Source: CAYGSN01 sp964352675
Lineage (GTDB): Bacteria > Pseudomonadota > Alphaproteobacteria > Micavibrionales > Micavibrionaceae
Direction of reading: 5' to 3'
Length of the DNA: 39,151 bases
Assembly: GCA_964352675.1 (NCBI GenBank)
Contig: CAYGSN010000016.1
Span: 1-39,151 of the forward strand
A program made the translations under genes and the position numbers. Shown here in pieces: positions 7,165 through 15,695 of this stretch. Below the pieces are notes generated by a model. That model searched no databases, was not told the origin of the DNA, and worked only from the letters and a program-made list of their open reading frames with translations. Each line of letters starts with the position of its first letter. Position 1 is the first letter of the stretch.

Positions 7165-9123
7165 ATGAGCAAAATTATTGGTATAGACTTGGGAACGACA
7201 AACTCCTGCGTTGCTATTATGGACGGCAAGGAGCCACGCGTAATAGAGAACTCCGAAGGGGCGCGCACGACGCCTTCCATGATCGCCTTCACCAAAGACG
7301 GTGAAAGGCTGGTTGGCCAGCCCGCCAAGCGTCAAGCCGTAACCAACCCTGAAAATACACTCTATGGAATCAAGCGCCTGATCGGCCGCAGATTTAAAGA
7401 CAAACAGGTCCAGGAAATGGCAAAACACGCGCCATTCAATATTATTGAGGGCGAAAACGGCGATGCATGGGTTGAGGTGAATGGCGAGAAATTCGCGCCA
7501 TCACAAATCTCCGCCATGCTGCTGCAAAAAATGAAAGAAACGGCAGAGGCTTTTCTGGGCGAAAAAGTAACCAAAGCGGTGATTACCGTTCCGGCTTATT
7601 TCAACGACTCCCAGCGCCAGGCGACGAAAGACGCCGGTAAAATCGCCGGTCTGGAAGTTGAGCGTATTATCAACGAGCCGACCGCTGCAGCGCTGGCTTA
7701 TGGCCTAGACAAGAGCACCAGCGGCACAATTGCCGTATATGACCTTGGGGGTGGGACGTTTGATATCTCCATTCTTGAGGTTGGCGACGGTGTTTTCGAA
7801 GTGAAATCCACAAACGGAGATACGTTCCTGGGTGGAGAAGATTTTGATTCCCGTATCATTGAATATCTCGCCGATGAGTTCAAAAAGGAACAAGGCATCG
7901 ATCTGCGCGAAGACAAGCTGGCTCTGCAACGCCTGAAGGAAGCAGCAGAAAAAGCAAAGATCGAGCTATCCTCTACAACTCAAACCGAAGTAAATCTTCC
8001 CTTCGTAACCGCCGATGCGGCTGGCCCAAAACACCTGAACATCAAACTCTCGCGCGCCAAGCTGGAAAGCCTTGTTGATGATCTGGTTAAACGCACAATT
8101 GAGCCGGTGAAGGCCGCGCTGAAAGATGCAGGCATGAAGCCCTCTGAAATCGACGAAGTTGTTTTGGTCGGCGGCATGACACGCATGCCGAAAATCATCG
8201 AAACGGTAAAGGACTACTTCGGCAAAGAGCCACATAAGGGCGTGAACCCGGATGAAGTTGTTGCCGATGGTGCGGCCATTCAGGGCGGCGTTCTTCAGGG
8301 CGATGTTAAAGACGTTCTATTGCTGGATGTTACGCCCCTTTCCCTTGGGATCGAAACGCTGGGCGGGGTTTTTACACGCCTGATCGAGCGCAATACCACC
8401 ATCCCGACGAAAAAATCACAGACCTTCTCAACGGCCGAGGACAGCCAAAGTGCGGTGACCATCCGCGTGTTCCAGGGCGAGCGCGAAATGGCGGCGGACA
8501 ACAAGCTGTTGGGCCAGTTCGACCTGGTCGGCATCCCCCCTGCTCCGCGCGGCGTACCGCAGGTTGAGGTGACATTTGATATTGATGCCAACGGTATCGT
8601 CAACGTATCGGCCAAAGACAAAGCCACGAATAAGGAGCAGCAAATCCGTATTCAAGCCAGCGGCGGGTTGTCCGATGCGGATATAGACCAAATGGTGAAA
8701 GATGCCGAAGCCAATGCGGACTCAGACAAGGAGCGGCGCGAGCTGGTCGAAGCCAAGAACCAGGCCGAGGGTCTTATTCACGCGACGGAAAAATCGCTTG
8801 AGGAATTCGGCAGCAAAGTCGGCGCAGAAGAAAAATCTGCTGTTGAAACCGCACTCACGGATCTGAAAGAGGTTCTGGACGGCAATGACAAGGAGGCCAT
8901 CGCCTCAAAAACGCAGGCTTTAAGTCAGGCCAGCATGGCACTGGGCGAGATGGCCTATCGTGCCGCGCAGGAAGATGCGGCGGGAGAACCGGACAATGCC
9001 GGGGAAGCTGATAGTCCATCTGCTTCTTCATCCGACGATTCCGATGATGAAGCCGTGGATGCCGAAGTCATCGATCTGGAAATAGAAGACGATGATGACG
9101 ATGCCGACAAAAAATCGGCCTAA
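7165..9123 (+). CDS. dnaK: Molecular chaperone DnaK (Hsp70)
   Basis: This is a 652-aa Hsp70. The nucleotide-binding domain opens with IGIDLGTTNSCVA (5-17), has NEPTAAALAYG and the phosphate loop DLGGGTFDIS (about 192-201), and VLVGGMTRMPK. The linker (DVLLLDVTPLSLGIET) leads to the substrate-binding domain and a C-terminal lid. The tail is strongly acidic and ends DDDDDADKKSA rather than the EEVD of eukaryotes. Start: GAGGTAAAAA before ATG 7165. A CTTGAAA box at 7088-7094 resembles a heat-shock -35, but the following CCTATATTT lies 21 nt away, too far for a standard sigma-32 promoter. The 162-nt leader may contain other promoters. Confidence 0.98.
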   Translation: MSKIIGIDLGTTNSCVAIMDGKEPRVIENSEGARTTPSMIAFTKDGERLVGQPAKRQAVTNPENTLYGIKRLIGRRFKDKQVQEMAKHAPFNIIEGENGDAWVEVNGEKFAPSQISAMLLQKMKETAEAFLGEKVTKAVITVPAYFNDSQRQATKDAGKIAGLEVERIINEPTAAALAYGLDKSTSGTIAVYDLGGGTFDISILEVGDGVFEVKSTNGDTFLGGEDFDSRIIEYLADEFKKEQGIDLREDKLALQRLKEAAEKAKIELSSTTQTEVNLPFVTADAAGPKHLNIKLSRAKLESLVDDLVKRTIEPVKAALKDAGMKPSEIDEVVLVGGMTRMPKIIETVKDYFGKEPHKGVNPDEVVADGAAIQGGVLQGDVKDVLLLDVTPLSLGIETLGGVFTRLIERNTTIPTKKSQTFSTAEDSQSAVTIRVFQGEREMAADNKLLGQFDLVGIPPAPRGVPQVEVTFDIDANGIVNVSAKDKATNKEQQIRIQASGGLSDADIDQMVKDAEANADSDKERRELVEAKNQAEGLIHATEKSLEEFGSKVGAEEKSAVETALTDLKEVLDGNDKEAIASKTQALSQASMALGEMAYRAAQEDAAGEPDNAGEADSPSASSSDDSDDEAVDAEVIDLEIEDDDDDADKKSA

Positions 9124-9147
9124 CAACTGAAACGGAAAAAAAGCGCT

Positions 9148-9519
9148 ATGGCCGTTTGGGAACAAAGCAAATCGCGGGCTGTCTCCTATTACGAAATTTT
9201 AGGAGTTTCGCCGCACGCCAGCGACGAGGAAATTAAAAAATCCTATCGGAAGCTAGCCATGCAGTGCCATCCAGACCATAACCAGCAATATAAAAAAGTG
9301 GCAGAGATGCGGTTTCGTCTGATCAATGAGGCGTATTCGCATCTCAAATCACGGGAGAAGCGGACGCGCTACAATCACATGCTGCGCTCCGCGCACCCTA
9401 AAATGTTCATGAATGACAACGGGCATACGCAACCGGCACAGAGCCACAAGCCGGAAAAGCCCTCATGGCTGTATCATATTGCTGATATTTTCCGTACCGA
9501 TAAACCAAACGCAACCTAA
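9148..9519 (+). CDS. Short J-domain protein between dnaK and dnaJ
   Basis: This encodes 123 aa. Residues 14-80 form a J-domain (YYEILGVSPHASDEEIKKSYRKLA), with the essential HPD at 41-43 and the helix IV region RTRYNH. It lacks the Gly/Phe region, zinc fingers and substrate-binding domains of DnaJ. The C-terminal about 40 residues are polar with a Trp/aromatic patch (WLYHIADIF), which may bind a specific client or partner. It is located 24 nt after dnaK and 17 nt before dnaJ, so it is very likely in the same transcript. It probably directs DnaK to one substrate or compartment; it is not a degenerate dnaJ copy because the whole domain is intact. Confidence 0.88.
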   Translation: MAVWEQSKSRAVSYYEILGVSPHASDEEIKKSYRKLAMQCHPDHNQQYKKVAEMRFRLINEAYSHLKSREKRTRYNHMLRSAHPKMFMNDNGHTQPAQSHKPEKPSWLYHIADIFRTDKPNAT

Positions 9520-9536
9520 AAAAGAGCGGAAAAAAT

Positions 9537-10724
9537 ATGAGTAAGGATTTCTACAAAACCCTTGGCATTGACAAAGGTGCTTCACAAGACGAGATCAAAA
9601 AATCATACCGCAAACTTGCGCTGAAATACCACCCGGATCAGAACAAGGACAACCCAAAGGCGGAAGCCAAGTTCAAAGAAATCAGCGAGGCTTACGATGT
9701 CTTGAAAGATGAACAAAAACGGGCAGCCTATGACCGTTATGGTGCGGCCGCTTTTGACGGTTCTCAACCTGGGTTTGGAGGAGGCGGATTCCGCCCCGGA
9801 GCAGGTGCGGGCGCAGGAGGATTCGGCGGCTCAGGCGCATTTTCCGACATTTTTGAGGACATGTTCGGCGACTTCATGGGCGGGCGTGGCGGCGGCGCAG
9901 GCGGCAGAGGAGGTGCAGCCAGAGGCTCCGATATTCAATACACAATGGAGATCGCACTGGAGGAAGCCTTTAAGGGCAAAGAAACAAAAATAACCATTCC
10001 GGTGAACACCACCTGTGACACCTGCGAAGGATCGGGCGCAGCGCCGGGAACGGGCATCACGACCTGCGATACCTGTGACGGTATCGGCCGCGTGCGCCAG
10101 CAGCAGGGCTTTTTCACTATCGAGCGCACCTGCCCCACCTGTAACGGCCAGGGACAAAGCATCAAGGACCCCTGTAAAAAATGCTCCGGCACAGGGCGCT
10201 ATCAAAAAGAGCGCACGCTCAAGGTCCGCATTCCTGCCGGGGTTGAAAGCGGGCGGCGCATTCGCCTGTCTGGTGAGGGAGAAGCCGGTATGCGTGGTGG
10301 TCCGGCCGGGGATCTGTATATTTTGATGTCGGTCAAACCACATAAGTTTTTCCGCCGCGATGGTGCGAATTTGTATTGCCGCGTGCCTATACCAGTAACT
10401 AAAGCCGCACTCGGCGGCGAGGTTGAAGTTCCTACGATTGAAGGCGACCGCGCCAAGGTCAAAATCCCGGAAGGCACGCAAACCGGCCAGCAATTCCGTC
10501 TACGCGGCAAAGGGATGAGCATCCTGAATTCCGAAGCACGGGGCGATGCCTATATTGAAATCTTTGTTGAAACCCCTGTGAACCTGAGCAAAAAGCAAAA
10601 GGATATATTGGGCGAGTTGGACGGATCCATTGGCGGCAGCAGCGCCGCCAGCCGCAAGCACTCCCCCGAATCCAGCGGATTTTTTAATAAGGTACGGGAG
10701 TTCTGGGATGATTTAAAGGAATAG
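9537..10724 (+). CDS. dnaJ: Molecular chaperone DnaJ (Hsp40)
   Basis: This 395-aa class A J-protein has a J-domain (1-70, HPD in KYHPDQ), a Gly/Phe-rich linker (about 75-125, strongly glycine-rich), and four zinc-binding CxxCxGxG repeats (CDTCEGSG, CDTCDGIG, CPTCNGQG, CKKCSGTG). The beta-barrel substrate domains and a C-terminal tail follow. It stimulates DnaK ATPase and delivers unfolded clients. It follows the short J-protein with a GGAAAAAA leader, as in that gene. Length is slightly above the usual 375-380 aa because of the Gly-rich segment. Confidence 0.97.
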   Translation: MSKDFYKTLGIDKGASQDEIKKSYRKLALKYHPDQNKDNPKAEAKFKEISEAYDVLKDEQKRAAYDRYGAAAFDGSQPGFGGGGFRPGAGAGAGGFGGSGAFSDIFEDMFGDFMGGRGGGAGGRGGAARGSDIQYTMEIALEEAFKGKETKITIPVNTTCDTCEGSGAAPGTGITTCDTCDGIGRVRQQQGFFTIERTCPTCNGQGQSIKDPCKKCSGTGRYQKERTLKVRIPAGVESGRRIRLSGEGEAGMRGGPAGDLYILMSVKPHKFFRRDGANLYCRVPIPVTKAALGGEVEVPTIEGDRAKVKIPEGTQTGQQFRLRGKGMSILNSEARGDAYIEIFVETPVNLSKKQKDILGELDGSIGGSSAASRKHSPESSGFFNKVREFWDDLKE

Positions 10725-10741
10725 GCTATCATAGAAGCCAG

Positions 10742-11143
10742 ATGTCTTTTGGAACGCTCCATATAAAATTGAACTTTAATCCCGATACGATCAGCCGCAG
10801 CTTCATGGATAAGGAAGCAGGGCTATATATAATGCTGGGTAGTTTTTCAGGGTTGCCGTCGATTTACACGCCTTACCAAAGCTATAACAAGGGAACGGGT
10901 TTGGCCATTCAAAGCCGAGGCTTTGGACAAGACGAGTTGGACCAGACCTGCAAAACTCTGATGCGTGAAGCTTCACGGCTTGATATTCGCTTGCTTTTGG
11001 CAAAAAGTGACCTGGATTTCGACAATCGCTGGTACTGGATTGGAGACCTTGAAAAACTTTTTGATTTAGCTGCCCAGGATAGAATTCATTGCCTCATTAG
11101 CCCATATCTGTATGATGAGATTTTAGATATTATAAGGACTTAG
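10742..11143 (+). CDS. Hypothetical protein between dnaJ and dapB
   Basis: This 133-aa protein is of unknown family. It is soluble with mixed alpha/beta composition and no signal peptide. Notable stretches are LYIMLGSFSGLPSIYTPY near the N-terminus and an aromatic WYWIGDLEKLF near residue 95-105. The stop precedes the dapB start by 3 nt, so the gene probably shares a transcript with dnaJ and dapB. The ribosome site is poor (AGAAGCCAG). Confidence 0.7.
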   Translation: MSFGTLHIKLNFNPDTISRSFMDKEAGLYIMLGSFSGLPSIYTPYQSYNKGTGLAIQSRGFGQDELDQTCKTLMREASRLDIRLLLAKSDLDFDNRWYWIGDLEKLFDLAAQDRIHCLISPYLYDEILDIIRT

Positions 11144-11146
11144 ACG

Positions 11147-11908
11147 ATGAAAATAGGCGTAGTTGGTTGCAAAGGGCGCGTTGGGGGCCTCCTGATTGAA
11201 GAGATTCAAAACCATCCGGATCTGGAGCTGGCCGGGGGTACGGCCCTGCCTGGCGACATACCGAAGGAGCCGGAATTTTTTATGACCGATGATGCTGATG
11301 AGCTATTCAAACGCGCCGATGCGGTGATTGATTTCACCATTCCCGATGCCAGCCGCAAACATATCTGGCTGGCGGCCAAGCATAAGAAAATCCTGGTGCT
11401 GGCCACGACCGGCCTGAATGCAGCGGATGAAGCCGATATCGAAGACGCCGCCAAGGAAACCACAATTGTCTATTCCGCCAATTACAGCATTGCGGTGAAT
11501 ATGCTTGAGGCGCTGGTTGAAAAAACCGCTGCCGCCCTGCCGAATTATGATGTTGAAATTGTTGAGGCGCATCACAAGCACAAGATTGATGCCCCTTCTG
11601 GAACCGCTCTAATGCTTGGCAAAGCGGCAGCGAGAGCGCGTGGTCAAAAATTCGAAGAGATTGCCGTACTGTCCCGCGAGGGGGAGACCGGCGCGCGGAC
11701 GGATGGCCAGATCGGCTTTTCCACCATTCGCGGGGCGGATGTAGTCGGCGAACACACCGTTTACTTTCTTGGCGAAGGCGAACGCTTGGAGCTGAAACAA
11801 CAAGCCACAAACCGCAGCCTCTATGCAAAGGGCGCTCTGCGCGCCGCGCTCTGGGCGAAGAATCAAAAACCCGGCCTGTATTCCATGCGCGATGTTTTGG
11901 GCCTATAG
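11147..11908 (+). CDS. dapB: 4-hydroxy-tetrahydrodipicolinate reductase
   Basis: This 253-aa enzyme reduces hydroxytetrahydrodipicolinate with NAD(P)H in the diaminopimelate/lysine pathway. The N-terminal Rossmann motif is GVVGCKGRVG (4-13), a small variant of GxxGRMG. TTGL (87-90) and the catalytic EAHHKHKIDAPSGTA (140-154; H142-H143, K146) are intact, as is the nucleotide/interface ANYSIAVN. AAGGA precedes the ATG. The last codons CTA-TAG are shared as a palindrome with the convergent ada gene. Confidence 0.97.
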   Translation: MKIGVVGCKGRVGGLLIEEIQNHPDLELAGGTALPGDIPKEPEFFMTDDADELFKRADAVIDFTIPDASRKHIWLAAKHKKILVLATTGLNAADEADIEDAAKETTIVYSANYSIAVNMLEALVEKTAAALPNYDVEIVEAHHKHKIDAPSGTALMLGKAAARARGQKFEEIAVLSREGETGARTDGQIGFSTIRGADVVGEHTVYFLGEGERLELKQQATNRSLYAKGALRAALWAKNQKPGLYSMRDVLGL

Positions 11909-12739
11909 ACGCCCCTGCGCTTCCATGGCCAAAATCAGCTTCTTTCGCGGGCTGCCCCAATTATAATTATCAATGATGCCTGTGCCGCGAATAACCCGGT
12001 GACAGGGAATAAGCAACGAAATCGGATTTTTTCCAACCGCATTGCCAACGGCGCGGGAAGCCTTGGGCGCACAAACCTGCGCGGCGATGTTCTGATACGC
12101 CACCGTTTCCCCGATCGGGGTTTTCAACAATGCCTGCCAGACTTGAATCTGAAAATTTGTGCCATAGATATCCAGCTTTAATTTTGTCTGCACCCCGTGC
12201 CCGCGCCAGATGCGCATAATCTGCTGCGCCTCATCAACAATGGCTGCGTCATCATGCGCAAGGTCCGCCAGCGGCCAATGCCCCTGCATCCCGTGCACCG
12301 GCACAGAACGATTCTGCCCAACCAAAAAGCCGAGATAACATACACCGCGCGGCGTTTTGGCAATCATCAACTCGCCCAGCGGGCTGGCGTAAAAACCGTA
12401 GGTGATGCGCAAACCAGCCCCGCGCCCCTTCACCTCGCCGGGCGTAACGCCTTCACAGGAGACAAACAGATCATGCAGCCGCCCGTTTCCGGACAGCCCC
12501 GCACCCAGCGCCGCATCCAGTGTTGAATGCCCGCTCTCCAGCAAATCGCGCGCGCGGCGCATATTCATATATTGCACCAGCCGTTTAGGGCTGATCCCCA
12601 CATAATCCTTAAACAGTTTTTGGAAATGCGTCGCCTCATACCCAGCGCGGCGGGCCACCGCCTCCAGCGAAGGCTGCTCTTCGGCATGGGCGACCAGATA
12701 GTCAATCGCCCCGGCAATAATTTGTTCCTGCGCATTCAT
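11903..12739 (-). CDS. Ada-type AraC regulator / methylated-DNA-protein cysteine methyltransferase
   Basis: This 278-aa two-domain protein has an AraC-type DNA-binding domain at residues 5-105 (YEATHFQKLFKDYVGISPKRLVQYMNMRRA). It is followed by an O6-methylguanine-DNA methyltransferase domain at 110-275 with the acceptor Cys246 in IPCHRVI. The zinc-binding N-terminal domain of E. coli Ada, which senses methylphosphotriesters, is missing. It can therefore repair O6-alkylguanine and may regulate, but cannot use the classical Ada switch. The gene is convergent with dapB, with a 6-nt overlap. Confidence 0.92.
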   Translation of the reverse strand: MNAQEQIIAGAIDYLVAHAEEQPSLEAVARRAGYEATHFQKLFKDYVGISPKRLVQYMNMRRARDLLESGHSTLDAALGAGLSGNGRLHDLFVSCEGVTPGEVKGRGAGLRITYGFYASPLGELMIAKTPRGVCYLGFLVGQNRSVPVHGMQGHWPLADLAHDDAAIVDEAQQIMRIWRGHGVQTKLKLDIYGTNFQIQVWQALLKTPIGETVAYQNIAAQVCAPKASRAVGNAVGKNPISLLIPCHRVIRGTGIIDNYNWGSPRKKLILAMEAQGRL

Positions 12740-12789
12740 AACCTTATTGATATCGTAAAGCCCGCCCTTCCGCCAATCCGATTGTTGGC

Positions 12790-13335
12790 TTAAGCAGGTG
12801 AATAAGACGGAGAAGCTGAAGGCTTAAATAAATCGCGGCCAGTCGTGCGCCTATAAGCTTTTTCCAAATCTGTAACAGTTTTAAACCCACACTCCCGCGC
12901 TATTTCATCGCACCGCAAGTGGGAATGCGTCCGTAAAAGATCTACAGCCCGTTCCAGCATTTCTTGCTTTTTATCTTCCAAAAATCTGCGCTGCATTTCT
13001 CCGATATATCTAGAAGGACACTGACCAGTCTCATGCTTAAAGTCTTCTCTAAACTTATTTAAATTACCATATCGTTCAATCTTCGCTAATTCTTGAATCG
13101 TGCATAACTCGCCTCCAGCTAAAACATTAGCTGCAATTACTTGCACAATATTATCTATTCTTTGTTTCCGCCTGACCTGTCTTTTATATTGCCCAAGAGG
13201 CTGGCCGACGATTTTCTTGAAGTGCTCGGAGAAGCACGATCGATCAGAATAGCCATAGTCATGGGCTATATCATCAACCGTTTTTTCTGCGCGATCCCCT
13301 ACAAACTCTTTGAGCCTGTTCGCAAGATTTGACAT
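12790..13335 (-). CDS. Protein of three tandem AraC-type helix-turn-helix units
   Basis: This 181-aa protein has no ligand-binding domain. Three segments each look like an AraC-type helix-turn-helix with its G-Y/F, F..xF and G..P signature: about 17-55 (DIAHDYGYSDRSCFSEHFKK), about 79-115 (ELAKIERYGNLNKFREDFKH, then GQCPSRYIG) and about 140-172 (EIARECGFKTVTDLEKAYRR). Ordinary AraC regulators carry two such units. The C-terminal tail is Ser/Pro-rich. It is probably a DNA-binding regulator with unknown signal and targets. It lies divergent from nth and 50 nt upstream of ada on the same strand. Confidence 0.75.
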   Translation of the reverse strand: MSNLANRLKEFVGDRAEKTVDDIAHDYGYSDRSCFSEHFKKIVGQPLGQYKRQVRRKQRIDNIVQVIAANVLAGGELCTIQELAKIERYGNLNKFREDFKHETGQCPSRYIGEMQRRFLEDKKQEMLERAVDLLRTHSHLRCDEIARECGFKTVTDLEKAYRRTTGRDLFKPSASPSYSPA

Positions 13336-13401
13336 TTATAAACACACCCTTCATTAAAATGAGGACAGGATTTCTAGCATGGCAAAAGTTACAAAGTAAA
13401 G

Positions 13402-14034
13402 ATGAACAAACATCAAATCACCGAGTTCTTCACCCGCTTGCACGCAGTCGATCCGGAACCGAAAAGCGAGCTGGTATGGACGAACCCCTATACGCTGCTC
13501 GTCGCGGTGGCCCTGTCGGCGCAGGCGACGGATATTGGCGTGAACAAGGCGACGAAGGCGCTGTTTAAGACTGTCAAAACGCCGCAGGATATGCTGGATC
13601 TGGGGATCGAAAAACTCAAGGACCATATCAAAACCATTGGCCTGTATAACACCAAGGCCAAGAACGTCATGGCGGCGGCGGAGATTTTGGTGCGGGATTT
13701 TGGCGGCAAGGTGCCGGATAACCGCGATGATCTGGTCAAGCTGCCCGGCGTTGGGCGCAAGACGGCCAATGTCGTGCTGAATGTCGCCTTTGGCCAGCCA
13801 GCAATGGCGGTCGACACCCATATCTTCCGCGTGTCGAACCGTACGGGCCTGGCGCCAGGAAATAATGTTGATCAGGTTGAGGCGGCGCTGATGAAACGTA
13901 TACCCGAAGAATTTTTGCTGCATGCGCATCACTGGCTGATTTTGCATGGGCGATATATCTGCAAGGCGCGGAAGCCCGATTGTGGTGCCTGCCCGGTTTA
14001 TGATCTGTGCGGATATAAAGAGAAAACGGATTAG
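13402..14034 (+). CDS. nth: Endonuclease III
   Basis: This 210-aa base-excision-repair glycosylase/AP lyase acts on oxidised pyrimidines. The helix-hairpin-helix LPGVGRKTANVV contains catalytic Lys120; Asp138 lies in VDTHIFRVSNR. The [4Fe-4S] cluster ligands C187-x6-C194-x2-C197-x5-C203 are all present. Length is standard. The start ATG has only a weak AAAG leader. The stop shares 4 nt with the convergent membrane orphan. Confidence 0.97.
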   Translation: MNKHQITEFFTRLHAVDPEPKSELVWTNPYTLLVAVALSAQATDIGVNKATKALFKTVKTPQDMLDLGIEKLKDHIKTIGLYNTKAKNVMAAAEILVRDFGGKVPDNRDDLVKLPGVGRKTANVVLNVAFGQPAMAVDTHIFRVSNRTGLAPGNNVDQVEAALMKRIPEEFLLHAHHWLILHGRYICKARKPDCGACPVYDLCGYKEKTD

Positions 14035-14522
14035 CCGGACTGGGCTAGATGGGCCCTGCCCCGGCGCTCAAGAATGGAATTGAGACAGCTCCCGACAATA
14101 TCGCCCCCAGCCATATCATTCTGCCGTCCACGAATTTCGTAGTACACCACGGGAGCATCCGTAACATCGTTCTTCATGCTTGCAAAAAACACGTCCAGCA
14201 CACAGGATGCGCTGCGGTACTGCCAGACAATGGTCGGCAAATCCCGCCGTGTCAGTTCCGGCACGCTGAACACCGCATGAACGTCACTGCCGGTGATGTT
14301 CAACAGTGCATCCGGACGATTGGCAATCTTGCGCGCCAATATATTATTTGCCTTTCCTTTATCCCCAAGAGCAGAAAGCCCGTAAGGCGCAGCGGCCATG
14401 GCAATACCCGCCTCGTCCGCCTTGATGAAAACTTTATAGGTGATCACAATCGCAGCGATCAGAAAAACACTGAACGCCAAGCGAAACATATCCGACATTG
14501 TTTTAACAGGATTAAAAATCAT
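14031..14522 (-). CDS. Membrane-anchored hypothetical protein
   Basis: The protein is 163 aa from the ATG at 14522. A longer TTG start at 14555 lies within the upstream terminator stem, so it is unlikely. One transmembrane helix near the N-terminus (MFRLAFSVFLIAAIVITYKVF) is followed by about 130 residues outside or inside the membrane. There is a pair of cysteines (SASCVLDVFF and VGSCLNS) that could form a disulfide if the domain is periplasmic. I recognise no family. It is encoded downstream of the bactofilin gene but behind its terminator. Confidence 0.7.
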   Translation of the reverse strand: MIFNPVKTMSDMFRLAFSVFLIAAIVITYKVFIKADEAGIAMAAAPYGLSALGDKGKANNILARKIANRPDALLNITGSDVHAVFSVPELTRRDLPTIVWQYRSASCVLDVFFASMKNDVTDAPVVYYEIRGRQNDMAGGDIVGSCLNSILERRGRAHLAQSG

Positions 14523-14553
14523 CTTTACTCTCAACACTATCCTCTTGTGAAAC

Positions 14554-14578
14554 AAAGCCAGGCTTTTGGCCTGGCTTT
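14554..14578 (-). terminator. Terminator of the bactofilin gene
   Basis: A perfect 10-bp stem, AAAGCCAGGC with GCCTGGCTTT, and a 5-nt loop lies 50 nt after the bactofilin stop. On the minus strand it is followed by GTTTC. It separates bactofilin from the membrane orphan. Confidence 0.75.
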
Positions 14579-14628
14579 ATCCCTTTGTGTTCAACACTCA
14601 AACGTTTTTGCGCAAAGGCGCAGGCGGA

Positions 14629-15456
14629 TTATTCCGCCGCTGTTGTCTTCGCTTCAGAGAACAGCTCGCCATCGCTATTGGCCGGTGACTGCTCTGCCTT
14701 GTTCGCAGACTTCAATTTAGGAGCCTGCACGTTGCTTTCCTTGGCTTTTGGCGCAGGTGCCGGTCTGGACTGTCTCTGGCCTTCGGCAACAGGGGTCAGA
14801 CGGCCGTCAATCACCGCTCCAGCTTCAACTTCAAGCTCGCTATACGCGATAGAGCCTGTGATCACGCCGGAAGCACGAATGATCAGGCGGCCATGAACTG
14901 TGATATCGCCTTCAAAACGTCCGGCAACGGTAGCTTCGTCAATTTCAACTGTCCCGTAAAATACGCCGCTCTCTGCGATATGCAGAACGCTTGCGCCTTT
15001 CAGGGCCGCTTCCACAGTTCCTTCAACCAGCAAGTGATCACAGGATTCAATCTCGCCGGACATTGTGATGCCACGGCCGATGGTCAGGCGACGATCATTG
15101 CCGGTGCTGGTTTCTGCAGACGAGCTGTTGTAAGACGACGGAGCAGACGGGTAAGGCGTGCTCACGTAATTTGATGGACGCGGCGCAGTCTGGGCCGGTC
15201 GTGTCTGATATGTCTGTTCGCCGGATTGTGCGTTTTCTGCTCTTGTGTCTTCCGTGCTATTTTCTGCTTTGTTCTGGTTCTGGCTCATATTTTCAGTGTC
15301 CTTTTGCGTTTGTGATTGTGAGTGAGAAGTTTGGCCTGGAGCCGATTGAGTTACAGGTGTGGATGCGGCGACATCAGATACTGCATCGTTTTGACCCAGG
15401 TCTTTTTGGATCTCTTCCTGACTTTGCTGGGTTTCAGATTTAACACGGTGAAACAT
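14629..15456 (-). CDS. Bactofilin family cytoskeletal protein
   Basis: This is a 275-aa protein. Residues 1-120 are disordered, rich in Ser, Gln, Thr and Pro. Residues about 122-225 form the bactofilin beta-helix (DRRLTIGRGITMSGEIESCDHLLVEGTVEA ...), with regular short strands typical of right-handed beta-helix turns (GEI, GTV, GRF, GDI, GRL, GSI). The C-terminal tail is charged. Bactofilins self-polymerise without nucleotide and organise cell-wall synthesis, stalks or polar structures. The long N-terminal extension is more than usual and may localise the polymer. The gene is monocistronic, ended by a strong hairpin. Confidence 0.92.
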   Translation of the reverse strand: MFHRVKSETQQSQEEIQKDLGQNDAVSDVAASTPVTQSAPGQTSHSQSQTQKDTENMSQNQNKAENSTEDTRAENAQSGEQTYQTRPAQTAPRPSNYVSTPYPSAPSSYNSSSAETSTGNDRRLTIGRGITMSGEIESCDHLLVEGTVEAALKGASVLHIAESGVFYGTVEIDEATVAGRFEGDITVHGRLIIRASGVITGSIAYSELEVEAGAVIDGRLTPVAEGQRQSRPAPAPKAKESNVQAPKLKSANKAEQSPANSDGELFSEAKTTAAE

Positions 15457-15519
15457 TGTTTTTCCGGCCTTTCTGTCGGTTAGAAGTTAATAAGCGCCCC
15501 GGTTAAAAGGCGTATTTCG

Positions 15520-15537
15520 AAACGCGTCGAAGCGTTT
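15520..15537. other. Inverted repeat in the bactofilin upstream region
   Basis: AAACGC (15520-15525) and GCGTTT (15532-15537) form a perfect 6-bp dyad with a 6-nt centre, about 65 nt upstream of the bactofilin ATG. On the minus strand a TTGACA lies further upstream, but its -10 partner is weak. It could be an operator. The rest of the 239-nt gap (15457-15695) is AT-rich and has no ORF. Confidence 0.3.
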
Positions 15538-15695
15538 TAAAATATCTTTATCAATGTCAATTAATGAGGCCAAGCTATCATGCAGAAGCCCGAATCGCAA
15601 GCCCGGATTTTTGTGTTTTTTAAATTTTTTTGATATTTTCAGAACGCGGCGTCCTGTTTCACCAAAAACTAAAAAACTCTTTTAAAAACAAAATT

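Noticed and set aside
14522..14555. Upstream TTG start for the membrane orphan
   Set aside because: It would start inside the bactofilin terminator stem; ATG 14522 is more credible.
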